The notes: generated from the letters alone by a model not told the origin. A stretch of 64,000 nt of DNA from an uncultured Ruminococcus sp. (GCA_902789345.1 CADANT010000001.1:163873-227872); one strand, 5' to 3'; positions 9,331 through 17,870 are shown, numbered from the stretch's first letter. A program made the numbers and translations.

Positions 9331-9400
9331 GAAACACGATGAAGTATTTTAAGGTCGGTTGTTTTTATGTTTATATTAAAAACAAATAGACGGTGATAAA

Positions 9401-10438
9401 ATGAGTAGCAATGAGGTTATATTTCATAACACACTGGGCTGGGACCGGGTAAACGCGGTATTTACCGGCTGTGACCGTACAAAGCAGTGTAAAATGGATA
9501 CACTGCCCAATAGCCTTGTTCGCTGTTGTATAGATACTGAATTTGACGATGTTTACTTTACAAACGGTGCAAAGAAAAAAACAGCCCATACAGCATTTAA
9601 CAGGCTGTGCAGTTCCTTTGAGCCTAACGGCTTTACATACGATTCAGATATAGTATGCTTACAACCATATGAGGGGGATTTGCATTCTGATACCAGTACC
9701 CACAAAATAACCTTTGAATTTGCAGGAAAAACACAAAAAAATGTATATGTTTGGACGCCAAGCTGCTACAACCCTGCTGACAAAGGCAAAAAATACGGAG
9801 TAGTGTATATGTTTGACGGGCAAAACCTTTTTAGCAGAAACTCTACTGCATACGGCAGTTGGAATGTTCCACAGGTTATGGAGCGCCGCAGTGACTATAT
9901 AGTTGTAGGCATAGACAACAGCGACCATTACCGTGACAGTCAGCTTACCCCTAATATTGGTAAAATAAAAAAGCAGTACACCCACATGTTTGGAAACGGC
10001 ACAGGCGTACAAATGGCACAGCTTTTAGTAAATAAAATTATACCCTATATAAATAAAAACTACAATGTTTTTACAGACAAAAGTCACACTGCCATTGTAG
10101 GGGGCTCCTCCGGCGGACTGGAAAGCTTTTATATAGGCACATCATACAGCAATATTTTTGGCATTGTAGGAGCTTTTTCTCCGGCATTTGTTTTGTATGA
10201 GGATTCTGTGTGGGAGAATTATCTTAAAAGCATAAAACTCTGCCCGGAAATGTACATTTACATAGGCAGAAACGACCTAGTAGAAAAGGAATTGTACCCG
10301 CAAGTGGAAAAGACGGTTCAGTTTTTTAAAAACAGTGAACACAGCAGTAAATTGGTATATGACTGCAGGGAGTTTAATTCCCACAACGAAGCGGCTTGGG
10401 CGGGTGCATTTATTAAGTTTGCCGCTATGCTCAAATAA
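9401..10438 (+). CDS. Putative esterase (alpha/beta hydrolase, enterochelin-esterase-like fold)
   Basis: 345 aa, no signal peptide, so probably cytoplasmic. The catalytic domain spans about 110-345 and has the family's VVYMFDGQNLF near 128, IVVGIDNS near 165, and the nucleophile elbow GGSSGG near residue 236. The GRNDLVEKE and NSHNEAAW segments fit the acid and His positions. The N-terminal 100 residues (VYFTNGAKKK ... NGFTYDSD) resemble a small beta-sandwich carbohydrate-binding module. The natural substrate is uncertain: an acyl group on a sugar or a siderophore-like ester. Confidence 0.8.
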   Translation: MSSNEVIFHNTLGWDRVNAVFTGCDRTKQCKMDTLPNSLVRCCIDTEFDDVYFTNGAKKKTAHTAFNRLCSSFEPNGFTYDSDIVCLQPYEGDLHSDTSTHKITFEFAGKTQKNVYVWTPSCYNPADKGKKYGVVYMFDGQNLFSRNSTAYGSWNVPQVMERRSDYIVVGIDNSDHYRDSQLTPNIGKIKKQYTHMFGNGTGVQMAQLLVNKIIPYINKNYNVFTDKSHTAIVGGSSGGLESFYIGTSYSNIFGIVGAFSPAFVLYEDSVWENYLKSIKLCPEMYIYIGRNDLVEKELYPQVEKTVQFFKNSEHSSKLVYDCREFNSHNEAAWAGAFIKFAAMLK

Positions 10439-10474
10439 GGATTTTAATAACAAAAATAAGAATTATTATTAAAG

Positions 10475-10507
10475 CCTATTGACTTTTTAACAACAATAGG
10501 TTAAAAT
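10475..10507 (+). promoter_or_regulatory. Promoter and candidate operator of fprA
   Basis: TTGACT (10479-10484), 17 bp, TAAAAT (10502-10507). A perfect 7-bp inverted repeat, CCTATTG (10475-10481) and CAATAGG (10494-10500), overlaps the -35 and spacer. A redox or oxygen-stress regulator would be a logical partner (inference). Confidence 0.6.
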
Positions 10508-10543
10508 TGGTACAACAACTTGTAACAAACAGGAGGTTTTATT

Positions 10544-11710
10544 TTGAACAAGACATATATTTCCGAAAGTATAAAGTATATAGGTGTAGACGACAGAGAA
10601 ACGGATTTGTTTGAGGGGCAGTATATAATTCCCAATGGTGTATCATACAACTCTTATGTTATTTTTGACGAAAAAATAGCAGTTGTGGATACTGTAGATA
10701 AAATTGCCGCAGACAAATGGGTAGAAAATCTTGAAAAAGCGCTTAACGGCAAAGCCCCGGATTACCTGGTTATTTCACATATGGAGCCTGACCACGCTTC
10801 AAATGTAAAGCTGTTTGCAGAAAAATACCCTCATGCAAAGCTTGTAGGCAACGCAAAAACCTTTGCGTATATGCCGCAGTTTTTCAACTTAAATGTAGAT
10901 GACAGAAAGGTAGTTGTAAAAGAGGGAGATACCCTTGAACTAGGCCAGCATACACTTACATTTATAATGGCGCCAATGGTTCACTGGCCTGAGGTTATGG
11001 TGGCATATGACTCAAAAGACAAGGTGTTGTTCTCGGCTGACGGTTTTGGCAAGTTTGGCGCACTTGACGCTGATGAGGACTGGGCTTGTGAGGCAAGAAG
11101 ATACTATTTTAATATTGTAGGAAAGTACGGTGCACAGGTTCAGGCATTGTTGAAAAAGGCGGCAAAGCTTGATATTCAAACAATATGCCCACTGCACGGA
11201 CCTATTTTGAACGAAAACCTGGGTTATTATATTGACAAGTACGACATTTGGAGCAGTTACCGCCCTGAGGATAAGGGTATTATGATTGCTTATGGCTCTA
11301 TGCACGGAAACACCAAGCAGGCGGCGCTGGAGCTTAAAACCTTGCTGGAGGAAAAAGGAGCGCAAAAGGTTGCTGTTGCTGACCTTACAAGAGACGATAT
11401 GGCAGAGGCTATAGAGGACGCATTTAGATATGACCGTCTTGTAGTAGCGTGCCCAACATATGACGGTACATTGTTCCCGGCTGTTGAGGATTTCCTATAT
11501 CATCTAAAAATAAAGAACTACCAAAGCAGAAAGGTTGCGCTAATAGAAAACGGAACCTGGGCGCCAATGGCAGGTAAAAAAATGAAGGAATACTTTGAGG
11601 GTATGAAAAACATTACACTGTGCGACACAGTTGTAACTGTAAAATCCACCTTAAATGAAACCTCTGCAGAACAGCTAAAGGCTTTGGCGGACGAGCTTTC
11701 AGATAATTAA
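10544..11710 (+). CDS. fprA: FprA-family flavodiiron protein (A-type flavoprotein)
   Basis: Soluble oxygen- or NO-reducing flavodiiron protein, 388 aa, expected family length of about 400. The N-terminal metallo-beta-lactamase-like domain has the diiron ligand pattern HMEPDHASN near residue 80, then MVHWPE near 147 and CPLHGPIL near 225. The C-terminal flavodoxin domain begins with the FMN phosphate loop AYGSMHGNTKQ near residue 250. In anaerobes it detoxifies O2 with electrons from rubredoxin or F420. TTG start with AGGAGG 10 nt upstream. Monocistronic. Confidence 0.94.
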   Translation: MNKTYISESIKYIGVDDRETDLFEGQYIIPNGVSYNSYVIFDEKIAVVDTVDKIAADKWVENLEKALNGKAPDYLVISHMEPDHASNVKLFAEKYPHAKLVGNAKTFAYMPQFFNLNVDDRKVVVKEGDTLELGQHTLTFIMAPMVHWPEVMVAYDSKDKVLFSADGFGKFGALDADEDWACEARRYYFNIVGKYGAQVQALLKKAAKLDIQTICPLHGPILNENLGYYIDKYDIWSSYRPEDKGIMIAYGSMHGNTKQAALELKTLLEEKGAQKVAVADLTRDDMAEAIEDAFRYDRLVVACPTYDGTLFPAVEDFLYHLKIKNYQSRKVALIENGTWAPMAGKKMKEYFEGMKNITLCDTVVTVKSTLNETSAEQLKALADELSDN

Positions 11711-11751
11711 ATCATTAATACAAACTAAGCTGTTTATATTAATTTGATATT

Positions 11752-11816
11752 AAATTCTCCTTTCTTTTTACAATAAGTCTTTGAACACTCATTGTAGCGG
11801 ATTGGAGAATTTTTTG
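11752..11816 (+). terminator. Terminator of fprA
   Basis: Long stem: AAATTCTCC (11752-11760) pairs with GGAGAATTT near 11804, with an inner ACAAT/ATTGT helix, followed by TTTTTT. Confidence 0.7.
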
Positions 11817-11892
11817 TATAACCTTTGTCCGCCCACCCAACACCGGGCGTTTATTCCGCTAATTAAGTGGAACTGTCTAAAAAACATTAATT

Positions 11893-11937
11893 AAAATCGC
11901 CGCAGCAGTTAAAAGGCTATAACTGTTGCGGCGATTT
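11893..11937 (-). terminator. Terminator of the NUDIX gene
   Basis: AAATCGCCGCARCAGTT-type arms pair across AAAAGGCTAT. The reverse-strand copy ends in GGCGATTTTAATT. It lies 29 bp below the NUDIX stop codon. Confidence 0.75.
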
Positions 11938-11966
11938 ATATGTTGTTATAAAATTTTCAAAATAAC

Positions 11967-12521
11967 TTATGCTATTTTAGTTTTCAGCATAAAATGATTT
12001 CGGTCAAAACAGCCGTAGCTGCCTTTCATATTGAACATAAGTCCCAATAAATCCTCATAGTAAGGAATAAATATGCCTCTGTGTACCATTTCCTGAATTT
12101 CCTTTAGGCTTGCCCATTTAACGGCAATTACCTCGTCAAATTGAAGCTCCAGCTGTTCAATATCAATAGTATTGTCAAGCTGCAGCATATAAATATCGTC
12201 AAAGCCATTTTCAAAGTTTACAGTCAACTGCGGTCTTATGCCGGTAAAATCCATTTTAAGCCCAAGCTCCTCCTGCAGCTCTCTTGAAGCCGCCATTTGG
12301 CTTGTTTCACCTGACACGGCACAGCCGCCTACTGTAACATCCCACATACCGGACCATTTCTTTTTTAACGGCTGGCGCTGTTGGATAAGCATTTGACCCT
12401 TGTTGTTAAAAATGCAAATATGTACAGCCAAGCGGTACTCGTCCTGCTGTAAACTACAGCCTCTCTCTACTGTTCTGTTTGTTTTCTCTCTGTTTTGGGT
12501 ATAAACATCCCATTTCTCCAT
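11967..12521 (-). CDS. NUDIX hydrolase
   Basis: 184 aa. Hydrolyses a nucleoside diphosphate linked to another group. The Nudix box is complete: G, five residues, E, seven residues, then RELQEELGL, around residues 65-90. The ATG at 12521 is chosen over upstream starts because CGGAGG precedes it and the family begins there (EKWDVY). The N-terminal pattern, including TVERG and EYRLAVHICIFN, resembles IDI-like or ADP-ribose-type NUDIX proteins often annotated YfcD/isopentenyl-type. Exact substrate unknown. Confidence 0.88.
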   Translation of the reverse strand: MEKWDVYTQNREKTNRTVERGCSLQQDEYRLAVHICIFNNKGQMLIQQRQPLKKKWSGMWDVTVGGCAVSGETSQMAASRELQEELGLKMDFTGIRPQLTVNFENGFDDIYMLQLDNTIDIEQLELQFDEVIAVKWASLKEIQEMVHRGIFIPYYEDLLGLMFNMKGSYGCFDRNHFMLKTKIA

Positions 12522-12673
12522 AAAAATACCTCCGAAAACATATAACCTTGTATATGTATAAACATTAAACAAATCATTTATGCCACAAAATAAGACACTA
12601 CCATTAAGCAATGAATAGTGTCTTATTGACAATCAATATAATATTATATTTAAATTATCCTGTCAAGGGGAAA

Positions 12674-14392
12674 TTAGATACCCATTAATTTTTCTCCGGC
12701 TTCAACAAGCTGGTCGGCAATTTTTGTGGCAGATTCTTCATTTTCACCAACAGCTGTAATATACAGCTTTATTTTTGGCTCTGTACCACTAGGTCTAACG
12801 GTAATAGAACAGCCATCGTCAAGCATAAATGCAATAACATTTGACTTTGGCAGTTTAATTTCAGCTGTAGTACCGTTTGCTTTGTCTGTTTTCAAACTTA
12901 GCTTATAGTCATTTACAACAGTAACCTTTCTGCCGCAAATTTCGTCCGGATGATTTTCACGAAGAGATGTCATTATGTCGCCCATTTTCTCTAAGCCGGC
13001 AGCACCGTCAAATTCAAAGCTGACTGTCTTGTTTTTGTAATAGCCGAACTCTTTGTAAAGCTCTGTAATAACATCGTCAAGTGACTTGCCCTTTGTTCTG
13101 TAGTAGGCCGCCATTTCGCAAATAAGCATAGAAGCTACTACTGCGTCCTTATCTCTTACATATGTGCCTGCCAGATAGCCGTAGCTTTCCTCAAAGCCAA
13201 AGATATATCTTTCTTCCTCGCCTGCTTTTTCAAGCTCCAGAATCTGCTCGCCAATGTACTTAAAGCCTGTAAGTACATTTCTAAGCTCACAGCCGAACTT
13301 CTCACAAATTTTTGCAACAAGCTCTGTAGTAACTATTGTTTTAACTACAAACGGATTCTGCGGAAGATTGTTAAGAGCCTTTCTACAGGACAAAATGTAG
13401 TTTGTAAGCATAATGCCTGTTTCGTTGCCTGTCATAAGTCTGAAAGAGCCGTCCTTTAGCTTTACGGCAATACCCACTCTGTCAGAGTCAGGGTCTGTAG
13501 CAAGCAGTAGGTCAGGCTTTTCCTTTTCACACAGGTCAAGTCCAAGCTGCAGTGCCTCTTTAATTTCAGGGTTAGGGTATGGACAGGTAGTAAAGTTGCC
13601 GTCAGGCATTTCCTGCTCCTTAACAACTACCACATTGTCAACGCCTGTTTCGGCAAGAACTCTTCTTACAAGCTTATTTCCTGCACCGTTTAGCGGAGTG
13701 TAAACAACCTTTAATCCTGCGCCCTTACAAATGCCAGGATTAACAGCCTGCTTCTTTACATTTTCAATGTAGCTGTCATATACAGTATCCTCTATATACT
13801 CAATGCTTCCATCTGCCAAGCCCTGCTCAAATTCAATTGTTTTAACATCGTTGAAAATGTCAATGCTCTGGATTTCGGAATAAACTGCGTCTGCGCTTTC
13901 GTCTGTCATCTGACAGCCGTCGCTGCCGTAGCACTTGTAGCCGTTGTATTTAGCCGGGTTGTGGCTTGCTGTAACCATAATACCTGCCTGGCACTTTAGC
14001 TCTCTTACACAGAAAGAAACAACAGGTGTAGGCTGAAGCTCTCTTGCAACATATGCCTTAATGCCGTTTGCCGCCAATACTCTGGCTGCTTCCTTTACAA
14101 AAACATCAGACTTAATTCTTGAGTCGCCTGCAATGGCAACTGATGCTTTGTCGTAGTTTTTCTTTAAATAATTAGCCAAGCCCTGTGTTGCATAGCGTAC
14201 AACATATATATTCATTCTGTTTGTACCTGCGCCCAAAACACCTCTCAGACCGGCTGTACCAAACTCAAGCTCCCTGTAGAATCTGTCATAGATAGCGTCC
14301 TGGTCGTCCTTAATGCTTTCAAGCTCAGGAATAAGGTCAGGATCCTCCGTTGCATTTTTCAGCCATAGGTCATATAGTTGATTTGTATTCAT
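12674..14392 (-). CDS. Phospho-sugar mutase (phosphoglucomutase/phosphomannomutase, PgcA type)
   Basis: 572 aa. Interconverts hexose 1- and 6-phosphates, linking glycolysis to wall and glycolipid sugars. The catalytic serine loop is TASHNPAKYNGYK near residue 143. The Mg-binding loop is DPDSDRVG near 303, sugar-specificity loop GFEESYGY near 400, and the phosphate-binding loop RPSGTEPKIK near 540. Length fits the long Gram-positive PgcA/GlmM-like phosphoglucomutase. ATG at 14392 preferred over the GTG at 14401, because AAGGAG is 8 nt from it. Such enzymes supply UDP-glucose for the glycosyltransferase type seen at 25565. Confidence 0.92.
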   Translation of the reverse strand: MNTNQLYDLWLKNATEDPDLIPELESIKDDQDAIYDRFYRELEFGTAGLRGVLGAGTNRMNIYVVRYATQGLANYLKKNYDKASVAIAGDSRIKSDVFVKEAARVLAANGIKAYVARELQPTPVVSFCVRELKCQAGIMVTASHNPAKYNGYKCYGSDGCQMTDESADAVYSEIQSIDIFNDVKTIEFEQGLADGSIEYIEDTVYDSYIENVKKQAVNPGICKGAGLKVVYTPLNGAGNKLVRRVLAETGVDNVVVVKEQEMPDGNFTTCPYPNPEIKEALQLGLDLCEKEKPDLLLATDPDSDRVGIAVKLKDGSFRLMTGNETGIMLTNYILSCRKALNNLPQNPFVVKTIVTTELVAKICEKFGCELRNVLTGFKYIGEQILELEKAGEEERYIFGFEESYGYLAGTYVRDKDAVVASMLICEMAAYYRTKGKSLDDVITELYKEFGYYKNKTVSFEFDGAAGLEKMGDIMTSLRENHPDEICGRKVTVVNDYKLSLKTDKANGTTAEIKLPKSNVIAFMLDDGCSITVRPSGTEPKIKLYITAVGENEESATKIADQLVEAGEKLMGI

Positions 14393-14521
14393 TTTCAGCA
14401 CTCCTTACTAAAAAATATGAAAAGCATAAATGTGAACAGTCGATTCACCAATACTGTTTTATAGTACCATAATAGAGCAGGAATTTCAATATTTTTTACA
14501 TATAAAGGTAATGTATAAAAT

Positions 14522-14553
14522 AAAAAAGCCACACCGCCGCTAAGCAGTGTGGT
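14522..14553 (-). terminator. Terminator of acpP
   Basis: Reverse strand: CCACACTGC and GCGGTGTGG arms around TTAGC, followed by CTTTTTTA. It lies 25 bp below the acpP stop. Confidence 0.8.
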
Positions 14554-14577
14554 TATATACAGAACATAGGTTATAAA

Positions 14578-14805
14578 TTACTTGTGCTCCTCGATATACT
14601 TTACAAGGTCGCCTACAGTCTTTAGGTTCTCGATTTCTGTATCAGGAACTTCAACCTCAAACTCGTCCTCGATTGTCATAAGCAAATCAACAACATCAAG
14701 TGAATCAGCGCCTAGGTCGTCTTGAATAGTTGTTTCTGCTGTAATTGAATCCTCTTCTGCGTCAAACTGGTCAGCCAAAATAGCCTTTACCTTTTCTAGT
14801 ACCAT
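14578..14805 (-). CDS. acpP: Acyl carrier protein
   Basis: 75 aa, acidic, standard size. Carries acyl intermediates in fatty-acid synthesis on a phosphopantetheine arm attached to the Ser of GADSLDVVDLLM (residue about 35). AGGAGG ribosome binding site. It stands alone, separated by its own terminator from the mutase gene, and is divergent from aroE. No other fatty-acid genes are in the window. Confidence 0.97.
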   Translation of the reverse strand: MVLEKVKAILADQFDAEEDSITAETTIQDDLGADSLDVVDLLMTIEDEFEVEVPDTEIENLKTVGDLVKYIEEHK

Positions 14806-15045
14806 AATTAAGTCCTCCTAAAAAATTTTTGTTTATACCTACTAATGCACAGCCTGCGGTGGACAAACCCACCACTTTTTGGTACAATATAAACGGTGTA
14901 CCTGTGTACACAATGTAAGTAAATTAAGTACAGAATTATATTATTGGTAATTTGCGACTTTGTCAATATATATTTTGCTTTTTTTTCAAAAATTCCAACT
15001 TTTGATGAACTTGCACTAAAAATAAATAGAAATGAGGTTTTATCT

Positions 15046-15966
15046 ATGTCAAAAAAAGAATATGCAGTTATTGGTCACCCTATTGGTCATACCATGTCAC
15101 CGTTTATACACAACAGGCTGTTTGAGCTGTCAGGCGTTGACGCCCAATACTCGGTAATTGATGTAGAATCGGAACAGCTTGCAAAGGAATACCGTGAGAA
15201 GCTTTCTAAGCTTGACGGCTTTAACATTACCATTCCACATAAATCCGCTATTATTCCGTTGCTTTCGTCACTGGACAAAAAAGCAGAACTGTATGGCAGT
15301 GTAAATACAGTAGACGCAAACGGAAAAGGCTACACAACAGACCCTGACGGCTTTTTGCAGGCACTAAAGAGCAACGGCATACCTGTAGACGGCAATGTTG
15401 TTATTTTGGGCACAGGCGGCGTAGCAAGAACTATGGCGTTTGAGGCGGCTAAGGCCGGTGCGGCTATTACTATAGCTGTAAGACACGAGGATATTCATAT
15501 GGTTTCTGCCCTTGCCTGCGAAATTATGGAAAAAACAATTCATCCTTGCATTTCTACCTGCTACATTGACAGACTAACCCATGTAGATAAAACCATTGAC
15601 CTGTTGGTAAACGCAACACCTCTTGGTATGTACCCAAATGTTGACGCTATGCCTGTAGGCGAGGATATTATTAAAAACTGCGACGCAGTATTTGACGCTG
15701 TGTACAATCCTTTGGAAACAAAGCTTGTTAAAACGGCAAAGGCACTGGGCAAAAAGGCTGTAGGCGGTATGTCTATGCTTGTATGGCAGGCCGTAGTTTC
15801 TCACCAAATTTGGGACGGCTCTACATACGATGTTAAAGACATTGAACAGATTTGCACACACAGACGCATCTCAGGAGCTGAAAAAGAAATTCTAATACAG
15901 GTGATATTATGGGAAAAAGCAATATTGTTTTGTGCGGTTTTATGGGCTGCGGAAAAACAACGGTAG
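15046..15966 (+). CDS. aroE: Shikimate dehydrogenase, 3' end probably frameshifted
   Basis: Reduces 3-dehydroshikimate to shikimate with NADPH. 306 aa as read. The substrate loop is IGHPIGHTMSPFIHN at the N-terminus, catalytic Lys in NITIPHKSAI, NADP motif ILGTGGVARTMAFEA near 123, and the C-terminal GGMSMLVWQAV. The start at 15046 has GAGG 9 nt upstream and matches the family. Oddity: the frame overruns into aroK by 58 bp, with an atypical hydrophobic tail. In the +1 frame the end reads SQELKKKF and stops at TAA 15893-15895, just before the aroK ribosome binding site. A one-base indel near 15850-15862 is likely. Confidence 0.9.
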   Translation: MSKKEYAVIGHPIGHTMSPFIHNRLFELSGVDAQYSVIDVESEQLAKEYREKLSKLDGFNITIPHKSAIIPLLSSLDKKAELYGSVNTVDANGKGYTTDPDGFLQALKSNGIPVDGNVVILGTGGVARTMAFEAAKAGAAITIAVRHEDIHMVSALACEIMEKTIHPCISTCYIDRLTHVDKTIDLLVNATPLGMYPNVDAMPVGEDIIKNCDAVFDAVYNPLETKLVKTAKALGKKAVGGMSMLVWQAVVSHQIWDGSTYDVKDIEQICTHRRISGAEKEILIQVILWEKAILFCAVLWAAEKQR

Positions 15967-16418
15967 GCAAACAGCTTGCCAAAATAACCAATATGGACTA
16001 CATAGACCTTGACCAATACATAGAACAGCAGCAAAACACAACTATAAGCAATATATTTGCACAGTACGGCGAGGAATACTTTAGAGATTTAGAGCACAAC
16101 GCCGCCAAAGAGCTTAGCCAAAAGCAGGGCTGTATTATAGCCGCAGGAGGCGGCACACTGCTGTACAAAAGGAATGTACAGGCTCTAAAGCAAAGCGGTA
16201 CGGTGGTACTGCTGAATGTGCCGCTGAACACCATTAAGCATAGGTTGCGCTATGACAAAAAACGGCCTTTACTGCAAAGGCCGGACAAGGACAAGGTTAT
16301 GGAGGAAATGTACAACAGCCGTTTGCCGCTGTACAGGCAGGCAAGCGATGTAGTAATAAACGCCAACAAATCCCCCCTTGCCACAGCCGAGGAAATAAAG
16401 GCACAGCTTTTAAAATAA
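15909..16418 (+). CDS. aroK: Shikimate kinase
   Basis: 169 aa, full length. Phosphorylates shikimate at the 3-hydroxyl. Walker A GFMGCGKTT at residues 10-18, shikimate-binding DLDQYIE and FRDLE, GGG motif (AAGGGTLL) near 78, and lid region RPLLQRPDK near 115. AGGTGAT precedes the ATG. Forms an operon with aroE, covering two consecutive steps of chorismate synthesis. Confidence 0.95.
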   Translation: MGKSNIVLCGFMGCGKTTVGKQLAKITNMDYIDLDQYIEQQQNTTISNIFAQYGEEYFRDLEHNAAKELSQKQGCIIAAGGGTLLYKRNVQALKQSGTVVLLNVPLNTIKHRLRYDKKRPLLQRPDKDKVMEEMYNSRLPLYRQASDVVINANKSPLATAEEIKAQLLK

Positions 16419-16475
16419 GCACAACAGCTATAAAAATTTGTGTTTCAACACAATATATTACCCGACAACAGAAGA

Positions 16476-16523
16476 GCAGTACCCGATGATTTTCTAAAAT
16501 AATCACCGGGTACTGCTTTAATT
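16476..16523 (+). terminator. Terminator of aroE-aroK
   Basis: GCAGTACCCGATGATT pairs with AATCACCGGGTACTGC (one mismatch), followed by TTTAATTATT. It also lies 36 bp below the stop of the convergent surface-protein gene. Confidence 0.75.
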
Positions 16524-16558
16524 ATTATTTATTACTGCCTGCGTTGCCTATGGGGAAA

Positions 16559-17551
16559 TTATTTGTTTACGAGCTTTCTGCGAACAAGCATAGTTATCCA
16601 TGCACCAAGTGCAACAGTTGCCAGTGCACCTGCTGTAACAAACGGAACACCGCCCGTTGCAACTACGCCCTTGCCGTCTTTGCCCACTGTACTGTCACCG
16701 TTTGAATTAGAACCACCGTTACCGTTTTTATTATTAATTACACTATCAGGTGTAGCCGGCTTTGTAGGAGCAGGCGTTGGGTCTGTTGTATTCGGTGTTG
16801 GTGTTGGTGTCGGTGTCGGTGTTGGCGGCTCTGTTGGGCCCGGTGTTGGTGTTGGTGTTGGAGCTGTTGGCGGCTCTGTTGGGCCCGGTGTTGGAGCTGT
16901 TGGTGGCTCTGTTGGATCCGGTGTTGGGTCTGTTGGTGGCTCAGTTGTAGAACCGTTGCTTGTAAAGTATGCGTTGTCAAGTACTATACTACCACCAAAT
17001 CTAAGGCTGTTAAAAATAAAGCTTATCTTAAATGTTATTTCTTGTGCATTAGTTGTATCAACATTTATATCTCTTTCCGGGGAATTACCACTAACATCTG
17101 TACTATAAACTACTGTATCATCACAGATAATATCTAAACTGAAAGTATCAGCGATATTATTACCATGCAATAAATGAGCCTTAAAATTATTATACTTTCC
17201 GTTTAGGTCATATGATACAGAAAAATATGTTCCTTTATCATTTTGCATACTTTCCGGATAATCTTCCCTAGCAGCTGTTAAATGAAACAGTTTTCCGTAT
17301 TTTACATTATAATATTTACCACCGTTTGTCGAAGTATAAATTTCGCCTTCGTAATTTTGAAATCCATTCTTACCTGCATATTCTGGAAGAATTGAATAAT
17401 TTACTAAATCATGGTAGTTCATATCCCACAAGTATGTCTTTTTGGTATCTGCGGCACTTGCACCAACAACAGAGATTCCTGCAACCATTACAGTAACCAT
17501 AAGAATTACCAAAAGCTGTTTTAGTAAACTTGTTTTTTGTTTTGTTTTCAT
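16559..17551 (-). CDS. Secreted surface protein, NPCBM-like domain, Pro/Thr repeat stalk, C-terminal anchor
   Basis: 330 aa. Residues 1-34 are a classical signal peptide ending ASAA. Residues about 85-197 resemble the NPCBM carbohydrate-binding fold: YFSVSYDLNGKYNNFKAHL, FSLDIICDDTVVYST, DINVDTTNAQEITFKI, LDNAYF. Residues 202-268 are a Pro/Thr stalk of repeated TEPPT and TPTP units. A Gly/Asn/Ser linker follows, then a sorting-signal-like end: VVATGG, hydrophobic helix, RRK. There is no exact LPXTG, so sortase attachment is uncertain. AGGAGAG ribosome binding site. No convincing promoter lies in the 290 bp upstream, where a left inverted repeat of the recombinase segment begins. Probable phase-variable adhesin (inference). 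Confidence 0.82.
   Translation of the reverse strand: MKTKQKTSLLKQLLVILMVTVMVAGISVVGASAADTKKTYLWDMNYHDLVNYSILPEYAGKNGFQNYEGEIYTSTNGGKYYNVKYGKLFHLTAAREDYPESMQNDKGTYFSVSYDLNGKYNNFKAHLLHGNNIADTFSLDIICDDTVVYSTDVSGNSPERDINVDTTNAQEITFKISFIFNSLRFGGSIVLDNAYFTSNGSTTEPPTDPTPDPTEPPTAPTPGPTEPPTAPTPTPTPGPTEPPTPTPTPTPTPNTTDPTPAPTKPATPDSVINNKNGNGGSNSNGDSTVGKDGKGVVATGGVPFVTAGALATVALGAWITMLVRRKLVNK
16748..16948 (-). repeat. In-frame tandem repeats coding the Pro/Thr stalk
   Basis: Degenerate repeats of GGTGTTGG and GGCTCTGTTGG on the + strand encode TPTP and TEPPT units, including two near-identical copies of PTEPPTAPTPGPTEPP-like blocks. Such DNA is prone to length change by slippage. Confidence 0.8.
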
Positions 17552-17593
17552 TTTGCTCTCTCCTATCTTAATAAATTTTTATTTGGAAAATTT

Positions 17594-17667
17594 GCAAGCC
17601 CTTTGTAATATACAGGCCGGCTTTGGTACAGCCTTTTAAAGGCTGTAGGGCTTGCCGCAGCTTAAAA
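17594..17667 (-). promoter_or_regulatory. Structured leader of the surface-protein gene
   Basis: Nested inverted repeats: outer arms GCAAGCCCT (about 17594-17602) and AGGGCTTGC (about 17647-17655) enclose TACAGCC/GGCTGTA (about 17627-17647). A second potential hairpin, CCGCA/TGCGG flanked by GGC and GCC, lies just upstream in transcript order. A regulatory RNA or attenuator is possible. I do not recognise a known riboswitch class. The 17552-17840 interval holds no gene. Confidence 0.45.
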
Positions 17668-17840
17668 TGCGGTTTTGCCGTTATGCACTGTACACAATAA
17701 ATACTGTACCAACCGCAATTCAGCCAACCACCCTGCCGTTATAACCTCCCTTATTAAAAAATTTATAACTTTTTTTGCGAATACTCTTTACAAAGTCTGC
17801 AAAAACTGTTATCATAGGCAATAATAAATTTGAAATATAA

Positions 17841-17870
17841 TTTTTCGTGAAGTATATAACTAAACGAAAA
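17841..17870 (-). repeat. Left inverted repeat (recombination site) of the invertible segment
   Basis: A 30-bp sequence that is the exact reverse complement of 19205-19234. It has its own dyad: half-site TTTTCGTGAAGT (17842-17853), core ATATA (17854-17858), half-site ACTAAACGAAAA (17859-17870). Half-sites match each other at 10 of 12 positions. This is the normal form of a tyrosine-recombinase crossover site. Confidence 0.9.

Noticed and set aside
16563..17108. 181-codon frame opposite the Pro/Thr repeats
   Set aside because: Its Val/Gly repeats are simply the complement of the Pro/Thr codons; no ribosome binding site.
17552..17760. c-di-GMP-I riboswitch in the surface-gene leader
   Set aside because: The GGC/GCC junction is suggestive, but the conserved GACGCAAAGCC and tetraloop-receptor elements are absent. 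Kept only as an unclassified structured leader.
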